DNA of 64,000 bases from Agapetus fuscipes (Eukaryota > Arthropoda > Insecta > Trichoptera > Glossosomatidae), in assembly GCA_951799405.1 (NCBI GenBank), contig CATOGX010000086.1, positions 1 through 64,000 on the forward strand, given 5' to 3'. Position 1 is the first letter of the stretch. Each line of letters opens with the position of its first letter. Below, piece after piece: positions 1-11,901 of this stretch. A program made the translations under genes and the position numbers. The notes beneath the pieces were generated by a model, which saw only the letters and a program-made list of their open reading frames with translations, had not been told where the DNA came from and did not search any database.

Positions 1-2060
1 ATGGTGGCTATACTTTATAATATTTTTTATAAAAAAGTAATGATTCATTTATGTAGGTTTATATAAAAGATTTTCAATTGTAGAACATTATTTTTTAGTT
101 AACCCTTTCTCTACCGAGAAATTTTAAATTTTTTTTTTCTCTTGTATGGCAACCCCCAAAACAAAGAAAATTATGAGGCAATGGTTATTGTTGTTACATA
201 GCAGTATTATAATGACGATTATGCAGAAAAAATAAAGAAAATCGTAGGAGCCGTTTTTGAGAAAATCTCATTTGAAACTTTCAGCTGTTCGGAAGCCATC
301 TTGAATTTTCTCAAGTTTGAAAAATGTTTCACAATGAATTATAGTGATAAATAAGTTTTTTCTGATAAAGTTAAGAAACATAAAAGTTTTTTGCGTTCTG
401 ATGGGTTTTTGTAGCCTTTTAATTTCAATTTTTGATATCATGTAAACGGCACTTTATGTTTTTATTTTCAAAATTTTTATTTAATTTTTAAATAGAATTT
501 AATGTTACGTATAATATTGTAGAACATGTCTTTTTTGTCAACGCTTTCACTTCTGAGAAAATCACAATTGCTTATTTTTTTCATATGGCAACTCATAGAC
601 ACAGATTAGCAAAAATGTTGCCATAACTAAATTTGGTAAGAATGTATCAAGCAACTACTTTACTGAAAATTAAAAAAAAATCGTCGTAGCCGTTTTTGAG
701 AAAATCGCATTTGAAGTTTTCTCCTCTTTGGAAGCCATCTTGAATTCTCAAAATAGTGAAAAACAAATTATAGTGCAAAAGAGTTTTTAAATTTTTCTTT
801 CTTGTGAACCTAAAATAAGTTTTACAAAATTGCATTTTTATGGGTCTTTTTAATATTTTCGATGAAAATTTTGAGATCGTGTAAACGGTACTTTTAGTAA
901 AAAAAATTTTAAAGTATTTAAATTTTTGTAGAAATTAATATTGCGCGTAATATTGTAAAACATTTTTTTTTTGTCAACCCAGCCATTTCCGAGATAATCA
1001 CAATCGTTTTTTTCTTTCATATGGCAACCCATAGACGCAGGTTGGCAAGAGTGTTGCCATACCTAATTTTCTTAGAAAAAACTTAAGTAACGACCACACT
1101 GAAATTTTAAAGAAAATCGTTAGAGCCGTTTTTGAGAAAAGTGCAATTTTATGTTTTTTTTGTATGGCAGCCATCTTGAATTTTCAGGGTGGCGCCATGC
1201 CGGTCGGCTCATCAAAATCTGTGGTTATCAATTCTCTAAATCCAAAAATTGGTGTCTCTGTGATCAGTAGTTTCGTCTGGGACATACACTCATACGGACG
1301 GACGGACGGACGGACGGACAGGTTCGACAAATTAGGTTTTTTTGCATGTCCTGGTGCAGGACAACTCATTTCCGTTGAAACCTCATTTTTTTTTTCGGAC
1401 GAATACAATACTTTATAACAGTCCTTCGGACTGCTATAAAGTAAAAAAAAAAATTTAGCACTGTTTACACGATCTCAAATTTTAAATCGAAAATATTACA
1501 AAAAACCCATTAAAATGCAAGATATATATTTTTTTGAGATTTGATAGAAAGAACAAGTTCTCACTTTAATTCATCATCAAAGATTTTTTCATTTTTTTAA
1601 AATTCAAGATGGCTTCTGAAGAGTTGAAAATTTTTAAATGCGATTTTCTCAAAAAACGGCTCCAACGTTTTTTTTCAAATTTTCTGTGATCCCCTTAATT
1701 AAATAATGCTATCTAACGATTATAATCATTGCTTCATCATAATCTCTGTTTAGGGAGTTGCCATACAAAAGAAAAAATATATTGAAAAATTCTCGGCAGT
1801 TAGAGGGTTAATAAAAAAATAATCTTTTACAAATGTAAGTAAATAATGATAACTCATATATTTCCATCATTATTTTTTCCAAAAAGTGAATTAGAAGTAT
1901 AGCCGCCATACAAAGTGAAAATTTTCCATACAAAATGTATTAGCAATTTTCTTGGTAGTCAAAGGGTTAAAATTAGACCAAAAATAATCAGTTGTTACTT
2001 TTTCAAAACATAACTAAAAAGTTTACCCACCATACAAAGTCCAAGTTTGCATACAAAAGG
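1..2060. repeat. Block of ~438-bp tandem repeats with an inverted copy
   Basis: The phrase agccgtttttgagaaaa recurs at about 249, 688 and 1124, giving three diverged direct units with a period near 438 bp. Each unit also carries gccatcttgaatttt and gatcgtgtaaacggtac. From about 1446 to 1900 the same sequence runs in reverse complement (for example ctcaaaaaacggct near 1648), so the block folds about the hairpin at 1410-1442. No coding potential is visible. A four-fold ggac repeat lies at about 1297-1320. This looks like a satellite or a large fold-back element; its left end lies outside the window. Confidence 0.6.
1410..1442. repeat. 33-bp perfect-arm hairpin at the centre of the inverted block
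   Basis: The arms actttataacagtcc and ggactgctataaagt fold around ttc with one mismatch. The same hairpin, together with the preceding ttcggacgaata tract, occurs at 28163-28195 and reversed at 28262-28294 in the telomeric fold-back, so it is a dispersed module. Confidence 0.7.
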
Positions 2061-2284
2061 GTTCAATGACCATCTACATATGTATAATAATCTAGAACAA
2101 TCTAAGTTGCAAAGAACCACAAACAGAAACTTAAGCTGGTAGATCATATTCTAGCTTTACATACGTGATACGTTAATTTATGCAAGAAAGTCGAGTGCAG
2201 ATTCTGTGAAATTTATTTTTAAATCTGTAAAGTTACTGCTGAAAATCAAGATAATACATGGATTTGATTAGAGTAGGTAGGTAC

Positions 2285-4198
2285 TGTAAAGATCTGACTC
2301 CATCTATATTCGTTTATATACATCCAAAATTTTATACAAAGTATTATATATCTCTATGATGGGGCTTCCACACGCTTGCCAACCCATCTCAAGTCAAGCG
2401 CACAGTGTGTCGTCTAGAACATGCTAGCTGGACAAAATGAGTCCATTAGACAAAATTTTGTCCAGCTAGCATGTTCTAGACGACACACTATGCGCTTGAC
2501 TTGAGATGGGTTGGCAAGCGTGTGGAAGCCCCATGACACTTAAAAACTTGAGACAAAAAAATAAGGTACCCTAATGAAAAAACCTTGAGCTGTCCTTTGA
2601 CGCATTGCTGGGCTGTAGTCAGTTTCGATCTGTTTCTTGGGGGTGACGCGTCTCTTCTAGATAAAATCTGAAAATTGCTGTTTAATATTTGATTTGTGGG
2701 TGTTTGTGCGAGGATGGAGCTGAGAATGGACCTGAGATGCTGCCGGGAGAAAATAATTAGGCTGATAGCACTAAAAATAACTAATGTCGCGACAATTAAT
2801 ACAAACTTAAAACCAGTGGCGTGTTCCTGTCCGTGAGTAAAGCGGTTTGCACAATTATTTTTCTACCATTCGAATTTCGATTGGTTAAGGCATTATTTAT
2901 GGGGATGTGGAAGGGTCTTTCGTAATCCGTACTTCGGGTCTTCCACCCATATCGGGTTTTCCCGATATTGAGGTGTACCAGGAACAGGTTATGGAGTAGA
3001 TATTTCCACAAATATTGTTTTGCCAGGTTTTCTTTATTTTGGCATCTGTCTCGGGTCTACTTGGCCGGACTTGCTGAGTATCAGACGGTGCCATGGTATT
3101 GCGAATTTTGGTAGAATGATGGGGTAAATTAGAAGCTGTCTTCTCTAACAAAAGCAGCTTGGAATAGAGTATGAAGTAGGCGCGCGTTAAGTTTTGGTAA
3201 CGGGAATGCTGAAATATCCGACCCAGTGGGGTAACACTTAGTCGAAGCTGGTGACAAGACTTCATTTCCTTTTTCCAAGAATTAGCGTGCTAAAGTCCTG
3301 TGACGTTTCTTTGGTGAAGAAGGGGAGCGTTGAGCTTGTAATTCGATCGAAGAACCCTACTCCAGAGGTCGCAAGTCCACTGGCTTCTCCATTGAAGCTA
3401 GCAGGCAGATTTTCTACTTAGAGGTGGGACTTTAATTAAAGTAAATATGGGGTGGGTGGAGGTAGATTTTGCATATTATTATAAATATATTATACGTAAT
3501 ACATTTAGGCGCAATGTAATTTATTCATATTGTTATTATATTATTATTCTGTAAATTTATGTAATCTTTCAAATAAAAAGACTAACAAAAATTAACACAT
3601 CAAGTAACCTTTCGCGATTTGCGTCCCCCCCTTTTTCCTTGTTCCTCATTTTGTATACGCCTTTGAATACGTTGACTGCCGTGTTTTTTCTATACGCCGT
3701 GACCTTACCAGAGCGGGTTCTAGTAATTTCACAGAAAACAAAATCCCATTAAAAATGAAAGTCACTTGTTTTAAAATCGGTTTTAATATCATATAGTCAT
3801 TTTGCATTACACGTAACTTAAATCTCGTAAGCTTTTTAATTATAATTTTGAATTTACAATTTAGTTAGAAAATGCGTATGTTCCACACCAAACGATAACG
3901 AATTTGGGTTTGCCACTAAAGTAGATTTTGAAACGGTAAAACAAAAAATCACACAACGTTCCGTTTCATTATCTTCCACACGACGAGGAGTCCTAACCTT
4001 AGCTAGACGATCACACAAATGGCCAAAAACTAGGACGACCTTCGAGGAGGCAGCGAGGGATATTCCCCATCAACGAGGGAACTTCCACCTTCCAAGATCT
4101 CTGATCTTTCATCATCAACCAGGAGTTCCCCATAACACCTTTTCCAGAACCTGGACCGCTCTCCCCATTTTTACTTCACCAGGGAGGGGAACTCTACA
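2285..4198. mobile_element. Solo LTR 1 (LTR retrotransposon, ~1.74 kb without its MITE)
   Basis: The segment begins TGTAAAG and ends TCTACA, and is flanked on both sides by GTAC (2281-2284 and 4199-4202), a 4-bp target duplication. It is colinear with 25896-27723, which has the same ends but a different duplication, GGTG. TG...CA ends with 4-bp duplications are usual for Ty3/gypsy-type LTRs. Neither gag nor pol lies beside it, so it is best read as a solo LTR left by recombination. Short open frames inside (for example 2897-3265 minus) are not recognisable proteins. It is interrupted by the MITE at 2360-2533. Its last 200 bp have diverged from the other copy. Confidence 0.7.
2360..2533. mobile_element. 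MITE family A, copy 1 (near-perfect fold-back)
   Basis: The element starts TGGGGCTTCCACACGC and ends with its reverse complement. The arms pair for about 80 bp around a short loop near 2447. It is flanked by TGA (2357-2359 and 2534-2536). The paralogous LTR at about 25960 has the uninterrupted site tctctatgacactt, which proves both ends. A 3-bp duplication suggests a PIF/Harbinger-type mobiliser. There is no ORF. Confidence 0.85.
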
Positions 4199-4202
4199 GT
4201 AC

Positions 4203-5340
4203 TTACACAAAGAAACCAGATGTTGTGTTCTAATGCTCAGTGATTTATTACTTGTTTAAGATTTTAGTATGATGCCAATAAAATATATATACATAGGTTC
4301 TGAATGTTTCATTATGCAAAAAGTTCCCCAAATACGTCTCTTCAAATGTGGATCATCCTCTCTAACACAACACAATAATCTCAATTTTACAAACTCAAAG
4401 CTTTCTGTCTACATATCGCCACTATAATCTACTAGGGGCTCCGCCCCTGGCTGCTACGCAGCCCAACCCCTAAACTGTGGAAACTTCGTTTATTGGAAAA
4501 ATTCTGTGAACAGCTTTTTTACAATGTTGTTGTTATTTCTTGAAGGGCGTTCGGCAGTCTTGTTTCCAGAGACTGTCGCGGCGTGTCGATCTCCGGTTTC
4601 CAAATAGTTCCCGTGGTCTCACGGAGGATGTCCGAGAGTGCGGAAGAGTTTGGAGGAGGGTGATGATAAAAAGGAGGAGTGGAAAGGTTAGCTGAGCTGC
4701 TAGACGCAAGGCCTAAACTTTTGAGAGAAAGAGTGGTCCTGAAAAGGTCCACTATGGGATTGAAACTTGCGTCTGTTGAGCTCGGAAGGAAAGGATGGGT
4801 TTGGAGAGGTTTCTCGATCCTGAGAGCAGTTAGCTGTGGTGGCCAGGTATTGTAGGCAGCAATGCAGTTCCTCGAGTTTCTTGCGGTTGAAGAGTGGCGT
4901 AGAGGGTGCTGGCAGTGTCCGGTCGTCAGGCGGAATGTTGGTGTCAGGCGAGAGCGAGCGGGCGAGCGTGTGTATTCGTCGAGGCCGGGCGAGTGAATGC
5001 CTGGGTCCAGAAAGGCGCGCGGCTTTTGTTGCAAAACCGTACGCAGAGCGCGCGGACTGGGCCAATGGGAGCGCTGTATGTTTCTGGTCCTTTTACACAG
5101 TGCAGTAGCTAGCTGGGTACAAACACATTAGCGCACCGCTTCGGGGTAATGACCTCTGGCTCCACAAAACATAAGGAAATGTCTATATTGCACATAGTTT
5201 TCTTGCGTTAAAATTTGTTGTATTAGAAAACATGTAAAATAAAAATGCAGTTTTTGAGTCTTTTAACAAAAAAAAGAAAACTAAAAGCAAATAAAAAAAA
5301 CGAAACCGGTTTTAATTTGCTCCATCATAGTCCTTGACTT
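4203..5340. other. Intergenic, with a GC-rich island at about 4500-5110
   Basis: Most of this stretch is unremarkable, but 4500-5110 is distinctly GC-rich. On the minus strand it holds a 171-codon open frame (4519-5034) of low-complexity Ser/Pro/Thr-rich composition that ends 35 bp before an AATAAA. No domain is recognised and overlapping frames are also open, so the openness may only reflect base composition. It could be a transcribed leader or a CpG-rich promoter region. Confidence 0.3.
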
Positions 5341-5739
5341 ATATGTTGGTATGAGGCTGACCACCCAAACTGTTAAAAAATGTTGCACTTTGCCAATGTC
5401 ACGCAACAAAAGAAGAGCCTGTATGAAGAAGGTTATGACCGGAAGAAATGAAAGAAGTATGTAGGGACAGAAAGAAATGGCGGTTGATCTGTAATGTTGG
5501 CGGCTATCTATCTATAATCTAAGCTGCAAAGGTATGTTAACATTTAAGGCTCATATTAAATGCATGCCCACAGACAGGTACATGTAGGTTCGCGCCTACA
5601 CATTTTGCATGTGTGAATAAACAAAACCTCACGTGAACATAAACTTTGCAACTCCTGCCGCCGTTCCCTGAACCGGGGTGGCATTGGCAAAAGTGAACCG
5701 ATTTTTACAGCACAGGTGGTCAGCCTCGTACCAACCTAT
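5341..5739. mobile_element. MITE family B, copy 1
   Basis: Terminal inverted repeats read ggttggtatgaggctgacca on the left and the reverse complement (with a few changes) at 5717-5739. Subterminal blocks such as cactttgccaatgtcac and its inverse also pair. Other copies in the window are at 7376, 9630, 19251 and about 20890. It is non-coding. Confidence 0.7.
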
Positions 5740-7375
5740 CAGTCAAGAAGCACAAAAAAATAAAAAATGATTTACAAAAAATCTGAATTAAACATATACA
5801 TACCAGATCATCTAAAAAAACAAGAGTATGGGGAAGATCACTAGATACATTAATTTATCTGTAAACCTTTTGTTTCCGCTTATTTTTGACGTTGCCTTAG
5901 AAATAAAGACATAATTTGAAACAATCCAATATTTAGCATATGATATAAACCAGCGGCTCCCGAATTCTTTTGGCTACGGAACCCTTTTTGGCTCACCGTT
6001 TTTGTGCGGAACCCTAGCTAGGCCCTAGAGTCTAGTAGGGCCTATAGCTCAAGTAAGAAGTAAACTAATGCCCGTTTTCACCGACTCCTTCTAAACCGTC
6101 ACCTAGCTAAAAGTATTTAAGACCCCATAGAGCGAATAAGACCAAAACGCTGTTCTGGGTTTTAAATGTCTATTATGTTTACTTTATTTTTTAAATCTTT
6201 TACTGTCAAAATAAAATAAAGAAATGTATACTTTACAGATTGCCGGTTTCCAAAAATTATAAAAGATATTTGAATTCTGTCAAAATCAACACAAACTTAT
6301 GAAATATTTCGAAATAATGCTATCTGGGTTTAATGAATAACTTGAATTTGTTTTATGAAAGGATACAAAAAATATATACAAATGGTAAGTATATTAATCA
6401 AACTCAAAATTGCCCGCATTTTTTTTTCGATAAAATGCATGTTAATTTTACAAAATAAAATAAACAAAACAGCTTCAAAAATCCCATATAAATTTTGTAT
6501 GGCCGAAATTTAACAGAAAAACCCAGTGGCTCGCTTGGCGTTCTCGCCAGTCTGGCGCGAACTGTGAAGGCGAGAGGACGTCTGTTTGCTCCGTATGAAT
6601 TCTAGCCCGCAGAAAAAGAATACAGGCTTCAAATAAAAAAACCCGATGAGTATATAAAAATATTTTCTTCACGTAAAATATTATTTGTATAAATGTGTGT
6701 CAATTAATCAAAAATGTCTTTCGTTTTTTTTTTAGAAAATATGGGATTACGAAAACAAAAATACTATAATATAAAAAGTAATCGAAGATTTTTTAGAAAA
6801 AAAAGGTAAATTTTTCTACTTCCATATGATCATTCCCATGTTTTTTTTTGCATTATTGAACTATACACGTATGCACAAATGAACGTGATTACTACAAAAA
6901 TGTATTTACATAATGGCGCTGAAAATGCCCATAGCAGATATAATAATAAAATGATTTATTTGGTGAGCGCTGTTTTTGTGTGTATCACGCAGATCACGGT
7001 CAAAACTTCTCAACTCTTGAAGCTTCAGTTACCATAGATCATGGCAGCAGTATCCCGAGTGTAACTTGTGTAAACTTATCTCGATTGTCTAAATCGAAAA
7101 AAAAAGAAAACATAATCAAGACGTGCCGTCGTATATTTCATTCATTTTCGATTTACGCAATCGAGGGGAGTTTATAATTATTATATACTCGAGGTCCAGG
7201 CAGCGCCAGTGAGATATTATGATTCACGCAAGCCCTACGCTACCCACCACGGAATTATTATTATTGCTGATGTCAAGCAGTCAGTACAATGATATAATAT
7301 TATGACAATCAGGTACGGCTCGTAGCATACCGTGCAAGGTAGGCTTTATTCTCAAAAATATTTTAATTTGTATAA
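5740..7375. other. AT-rich intergenic DNA, no gene seen
   Basis: No recognisable coding region. A decayed dispersed repeat with gcggaaccct motifs lies at about 5953-6050. The end of element C lies at 6068-6120. The rest is AT-rich with homopolymer runs. Confidence 0.4.
6068..6120 (+). repeat. Orphan left end of element C
   Basis: The 53 bp starting atgcccgttttcaccg match the left terminus of the element at 11902-13178 almost exactly and then stop. It is a solitary terminal fragment. Confidence 0.7.
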
Positions 7376-7650
7376 AAGGTTGGTATGAGGCTGACCACCC
7401 ATACTGTAAATAATAGTTCACTTTACGAATGTCACCCCTGTTCTAGGGAAGGTCGGCAAGAGTTGCAGAGCTTATGTTATTTTGAGATTGGGTTTTTATG
7501 TTCTCCTTATACATGTCTGCTGGTGGAAATGCATGTTATAGGAGTTTTCAAATGTAAAATATCTTCGCAACTAAGATTCAAATTTGGATAAAATTTGATT
7601 AACGCCTTATATTGTATTTGCCCGTCTGTAAGATAGAACTAATAACAAAT
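7376..7650 (+). mobile_element. MITE family B, copy 2 (one end only)
   Basis: It starts ggttggtatgaggctgacca and follows the family through the caccctgttctagggaaggtcgg block to about 7620, but the inverted right half is missing. Confidence 0.6.
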
Positions 7651-8693
7651 ATAAAAAACCATTTGTGCAGATATTTAAAAAATACATTCAGGGTTTTTTT
7701 TATTTGTGGAATGCCACATTACTAAAGCATTTACCCTTCCTTATTCCAAACTTGAGATGTTTTGTTTTGTCGAAGTCTTTATTATCACATTTATTTTACC
7801 TTTTGGATTTAGTTCTTCGTGTTTCCCATGAAATAAAGTAATGTTATGCTTTAAAATGACAGAAAACAAGAAAAAAATCAAGTAAAAAAGTGAAAAAATT
7901 AGAGAGTTTTTCGTGTTTTTTTTATCGAGCAAACTTTTCAGAATCGTGCTGTCAAGCGATTGCAACTCTTAATTATAATGACAGTAAAAACGTCTGATGT
8001 GTATGAATAATGGTGTTAAAATTTTCATTGATTTGGAGCCTTTACTTTCCGAAAAATGTAATTTGGTTAGGCAAACATATTTGGTGTTTAAATCGCACGT
8101 CACCGCATTACAAATTGGTGCCAGCTCCGTAAAGAGAGATAGCAATATGTGATCTTTTCAACTAATGCGACGGGTACCCTTGAGCTATGATACAAACAAA
8201 AACAATGCTTACCGAATAAATCATTCTGTAAATTTATTTTAAATAAAAATGGAAATATTATTTGGTTTTACAGCCGTACAGTTTTTATCGCGTTGAGTTT
8301 ACTGTTTGCATGTAATTCACATCTCAATGGCCCGAACTGAAATGCCACCGGTATAATCGAACTCTAACTTTTACAATAGGTAGGATGTTACAGTTTGCAA
8401 ACATGAAATTTATCTCTATAAAAAAATGTATGCAGGCATCACACGCAGTATGTACACCTTTAACCTTATATTCTACATCCATTTTCCTCAAATGTATGAG
8501 GTAAACCAAATTATAAAAATGCAGAATATAACCCATATTGACTTATCAAAAATGAACACTTTCATTTATGTTATGATTTATCTGAGTTTGAGTGGTCGCG
8601 CTGCACGGAGTGGTAGAGTCGATGCGCGCGCCGCAGCGCGCGGGAACCGAAGCAATTAGAGGTCAAAACTCAAAGGCATATTTGGAAGGCGCC
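7651..8693. other. AT-rich intergenic DNA, no gene seen
   Basis: No feature could be supported. A short GC-rich patch with gcgcgc runs lies at about 8585-8650. Confidence 0.3.
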
Positions 8694-9629
8694 CTCTTAA
8701 ATTTAAGAGACTCTTAAACGGGTACCTAACGTACGTTGAGTTTCACGAGTCAAACTGTCCCCTAAAAATCGGCCACCTAGCTAGGAGCCTGTTTAGCAAA
8801 CCACTAGTGTTGTGAAACTCGATTTTTGTAAATTCGAAATGTATTTTATGGTTTATAAAATAATATACACATTTCAAATAAAAACAACACATGATTATTT
8901 GACGTTTATAATAATATCTACCATTTACGCTGCAAAAAATATTTTTTAATTGAATTTTTATCTTTTCAATGATGTGTACAAAGTATATTTTGCTATGCAC
9001 ACACTATAATACGGCTTGTACTCTGCAGCTGCATTCAGACGCGTTTCTCTATAGCGTTTTTCGTGTTTGACAATTTACATCAATATTCGACATGTAAAAT
9101 CGGCATTTTCAAATACACGGCGGACACCAATCAATCATCACGATGTAATCAAATTAAAGAAGAAACATGCTTCAACTTTTCAGAGGATGACCGCGAGAAA
9201 CTTGTTCAACCCTGCTACATGGGGCTATACTTACGCCTCCCATGTCTGCCACAGCACAGAGTATATAGGTACTTAGAGAAGCTACTCTATGGCTTAGGGG
9301 TAGGTACGTACTTCGAAACCCCCCTTCCTCGCCTTCTTACTTCCCTTCCATACATTCTGCGTATTGGACTATGATCTTGTATGCATGTGTGTATTATACA
9401 CGCGGCACGCGGGTACACTCACACCACTATAATCAGATATTATTATCTGCCATGATATTATTTATTAATATTATTATTAATGCTTTAAGCTGTCAAAATA
9501 AAACGCTTATATTTTGCACAATATTTATTTATTCTAGAAAGATTAGTCATACAATCACAAAAATACACACTGTAAAGAAAAATAATAATTAAAAAAACCT
9601 CAATGTAAAAAACACAAATGATATGGTTC

Positions 9630-9835
9630 ACTTTGCCAATGTCACCCCTGTTTCAGGGAAGGTCGGCAAAAGTTGTGGGGCTTATGTTCATTTGAGGTTT
9701 GGATTTTATTTGTAAGTACACATTCAGCATTTGTAAGCGCGAACTACACTTGTTGGTTTGTGGGCTTACATCTGAGAGCTTTAAATGAATATATCCTTGC
9801 AACTTAGATTATAGATTATTATAGATTATATGGCA
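9630..9835 (+). mobile_element. MITE family B, internal fragment
   Basis: It carries the cactttgccaatgtcacccc and gggaaggtcggcaa blocks typical of the family, but both termini are missing. Confidence 0.55.
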
Positions 9836-10000
9836 AAAATAAACGTAGGTAAACAATCAAATAGGCACCTGTCTATTGTCAAGGACACTGGCATTCTGTA
9901 TCTGTATTTCTTGCAAAAGTTTTGGATCCCTGATGATTGTCCCCTGATGATGGCCTGAGGACCGGAAATGTTTATAATATGAAATCTATACACTTTAATT

Positions 10001-10290
10001 TCACTTTCTTCGGCTCATCAGCCGACAGCCTTCAAGGCTCAGGGACACCTGCACCACTCTGCCTTGTGCTGCTTCCCTCCATAGTCGCCTCACTCCCAAA
10101 ACTTCGGCGTTGGCTTCGACGTTCTCTGCCCACCGCATCCTACGTCCCGGGGGTCTAACGCCTGAGGGGGCACCATCCAAGACAGTTCTGATGATCCTGG
10201 AGTCTTCTGCACGTGCTACGTGTCCGGCCACTGGAGTCTTCTTGATTTCATTAATCTCTACACTCTTCAATAATAGTGAAAATACAACAG
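10001..10290 (-). pseudogene. C-terminal fragment of a non-LTR retrotransposon ORF2
   Basis: Read on the minus strand, the frame contains GHVARAEDSRI, then SGVRPPGRRMRWAENV, then LGV..LWREAAQ. This order resembles the extreme C-terminus of many arthropod LINE polyproteins (GHV.R...R, GRP..RW..NV, W...A..R). The sequence upstream is not coding and no RT motifs are present, so it is a 5'-truncated copy. The family cannot be named from this piece. Confidence 0.55.
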
Positions 10291-11231
10291 TTAATTTCAA
10301 ATACGCTTGACGTTTGTGGCGCCCATAGAGTAGGGTGGCGCCGCGGGCCAAAATCCTACACACAGTTCAACCATCATTATAAAATATTTTTTCATCAGTT
10401 TTTTTTTAATAAAAAATGAGCAATTTAATAAATACTAAACAAAATAAAGTTTATTGGCGCTTAAACTCTTTTTTTACATGAATAACAGTAAATATAAATT
10501 ATTAATTCAAATTTATTTACGCTCATTCTGATTTCAGTTTAAAAAACGACCTCTTCCCCTTCCTCCTTCCTCATAACCATACATTCCGCGTACCATAGAT
10601 CGATTACAAAATGGCTTCCGAATTATAAAACAGGGTAACCAGTAGCAAAATACTTGTGAACGGGGTCTGTGCCACAGATATTGCAGCTGATTGCCTTCAG
10701 TGGCATAAAATTGTAATGCCTCTAATAAGTAATTCCTGTGTGTCACTGAATTGTTTCTGTAGATAATAATACAAACCAAGAAATAACAATTCATCTGAAT
10801 GATATCCTAAGACCTGTGATATGACAAATTTATGGTAGGTACTTAGGTACCTATAAACATCAATCAATGTAAAAGATCGATGTTTTTAAACACCCAATAA
10901 ATTCATGGACGATAATAGATATTTAATGATATTTCCACAACATCTTTACCGAAACTATAAAAACTTAAAAAATACTACAATTTTATCCAGCAAGGACCTA
11001 CATGATTGTATTTTTTGACAGCCGATTTATCCCCACCAAGTATCGATGTCATACCATTATCAAAAAAAAAAAGACCTTTCTCAAAACTTTTTGGACGTAG
11101 ATAAGTCCTAGCAACTTCTATATTCTCAAGAGTTTCTAAAAACCAAGGATATCGGCGTCCATATCCACTTATTTGCAGTTTAAACATGACATAACCTCAC
11201 TGACAGACCGCTAAAGTGTCCTTTAGCGTAA

Positions 11232-11706
11232 TGGGGCTTCCACACGCTTGCCTCAAACGCCTTGAGTCAAGGGCTTGCAAGCGCTTGCAAGCTCTTGGAA
11301 AACCAAACAGGGTCATCCACACGCTTGTGCGTGCGTCTGTGTGTGTTAGAATAAGCAAGCATGGCGGACGTCCAGCTTTTAGCTATAACATTTGGATGAA
11401 CTTATTTTTATTTAAAAAAAAAACAAAACAAAAAGAGAGAAACTAAAAAGAAACGAATAATTCGGCAAAGACGATGGTGGATGATCAAAATTCATAGAAA
11501 CCGTACCGCACCAGAATGCGCGCGCACAAGTATGTGTGTGCCTGGCATGCGCATGCGTGAATTCCCTTTGACTTGCGTCAAAAAACCGACTCTGGTCGGA
11601 TCGGCGACAAGCTGAGCCAAGGCGGCTTAAGCCACGCCCCCAGCTGAGCCAAACGGCCGTCCACACGCTCGACTTGGCTCGACTTGGCAAGCGTGTGGAT
11701 GCCCCA
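11232..11706. mobile_element. MITE family A, copy 2
   Basis: It starts TGGGGCTTCCACACGC and ends with caagcgtgtggatgcccca. It is flanked by TAA (11229-11231 and 11707-11709). The empty site tttagcgtaagagacag is present at about 13018-13034 in the second copy of element C. It is longer than copy 1 (475 against 174 bp) and its middle is unrelated, so only the termini define the family. Confidence 0.8.
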
Positions 11707-11901
11707 TAAGAGACAGTTTAGGGAGCGGAATATCGGGCTCGCAAATATAAGAAGTTCTTAGCGAGTTAAGAGGTTCTTAAATGCTGGTGAAAACAAAACT
11801 GGTACCTAAATATTTTTAAACAGCACTTTATCTTTAAATATTCTTGGTGAAAACGGGCATTACTGTAACATTGTTTTTTTACGTGAGATCACACCATACT
11901 G

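Larger units (their letters stand above)
9255..10669. mobile_element. Composite insertion in element C copy 1
   Basis: These 1415 bp are absent from copy 2, which reads straight through at about 12490. Direct repeats TGCCACAG at 9247-9254 and 10670-10677 would be an 8-bp duplication, the size made by hAT elements. The termini are not clearly inverted. Inside are a family B MITE fragment (about 9630-9835) and a non-LTR 3' fragment. Confidence 0.5.
8694..11860. mobile_element. Element C, copy 1 (interrupted DNA transposon or MITE)
   Basis: It is colinear with 11950-13178 but lacks the first ~50 bp, and ends ggtgaaaacgggcat at 11860. Two insertions interrupt it: 9255-10669, flanked by TGCCACAG on both sides, and the family A MITE at 11232-11706. 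Both empty sites are preserved in copy 2. A minus frame at 10975-11187 is partly conserved in copy 2 (12782-12970), including a LRPKSFEKG stretch, so a protein remnant is possible, but none is recognised. Confidence 0.6.

Noticed and set aside
4519..5034. A 171-aa host protein gene
   Set aside because: Low-complexity translation, overlapping open frames and no recognisable domain; kept only as a GC-rich island.
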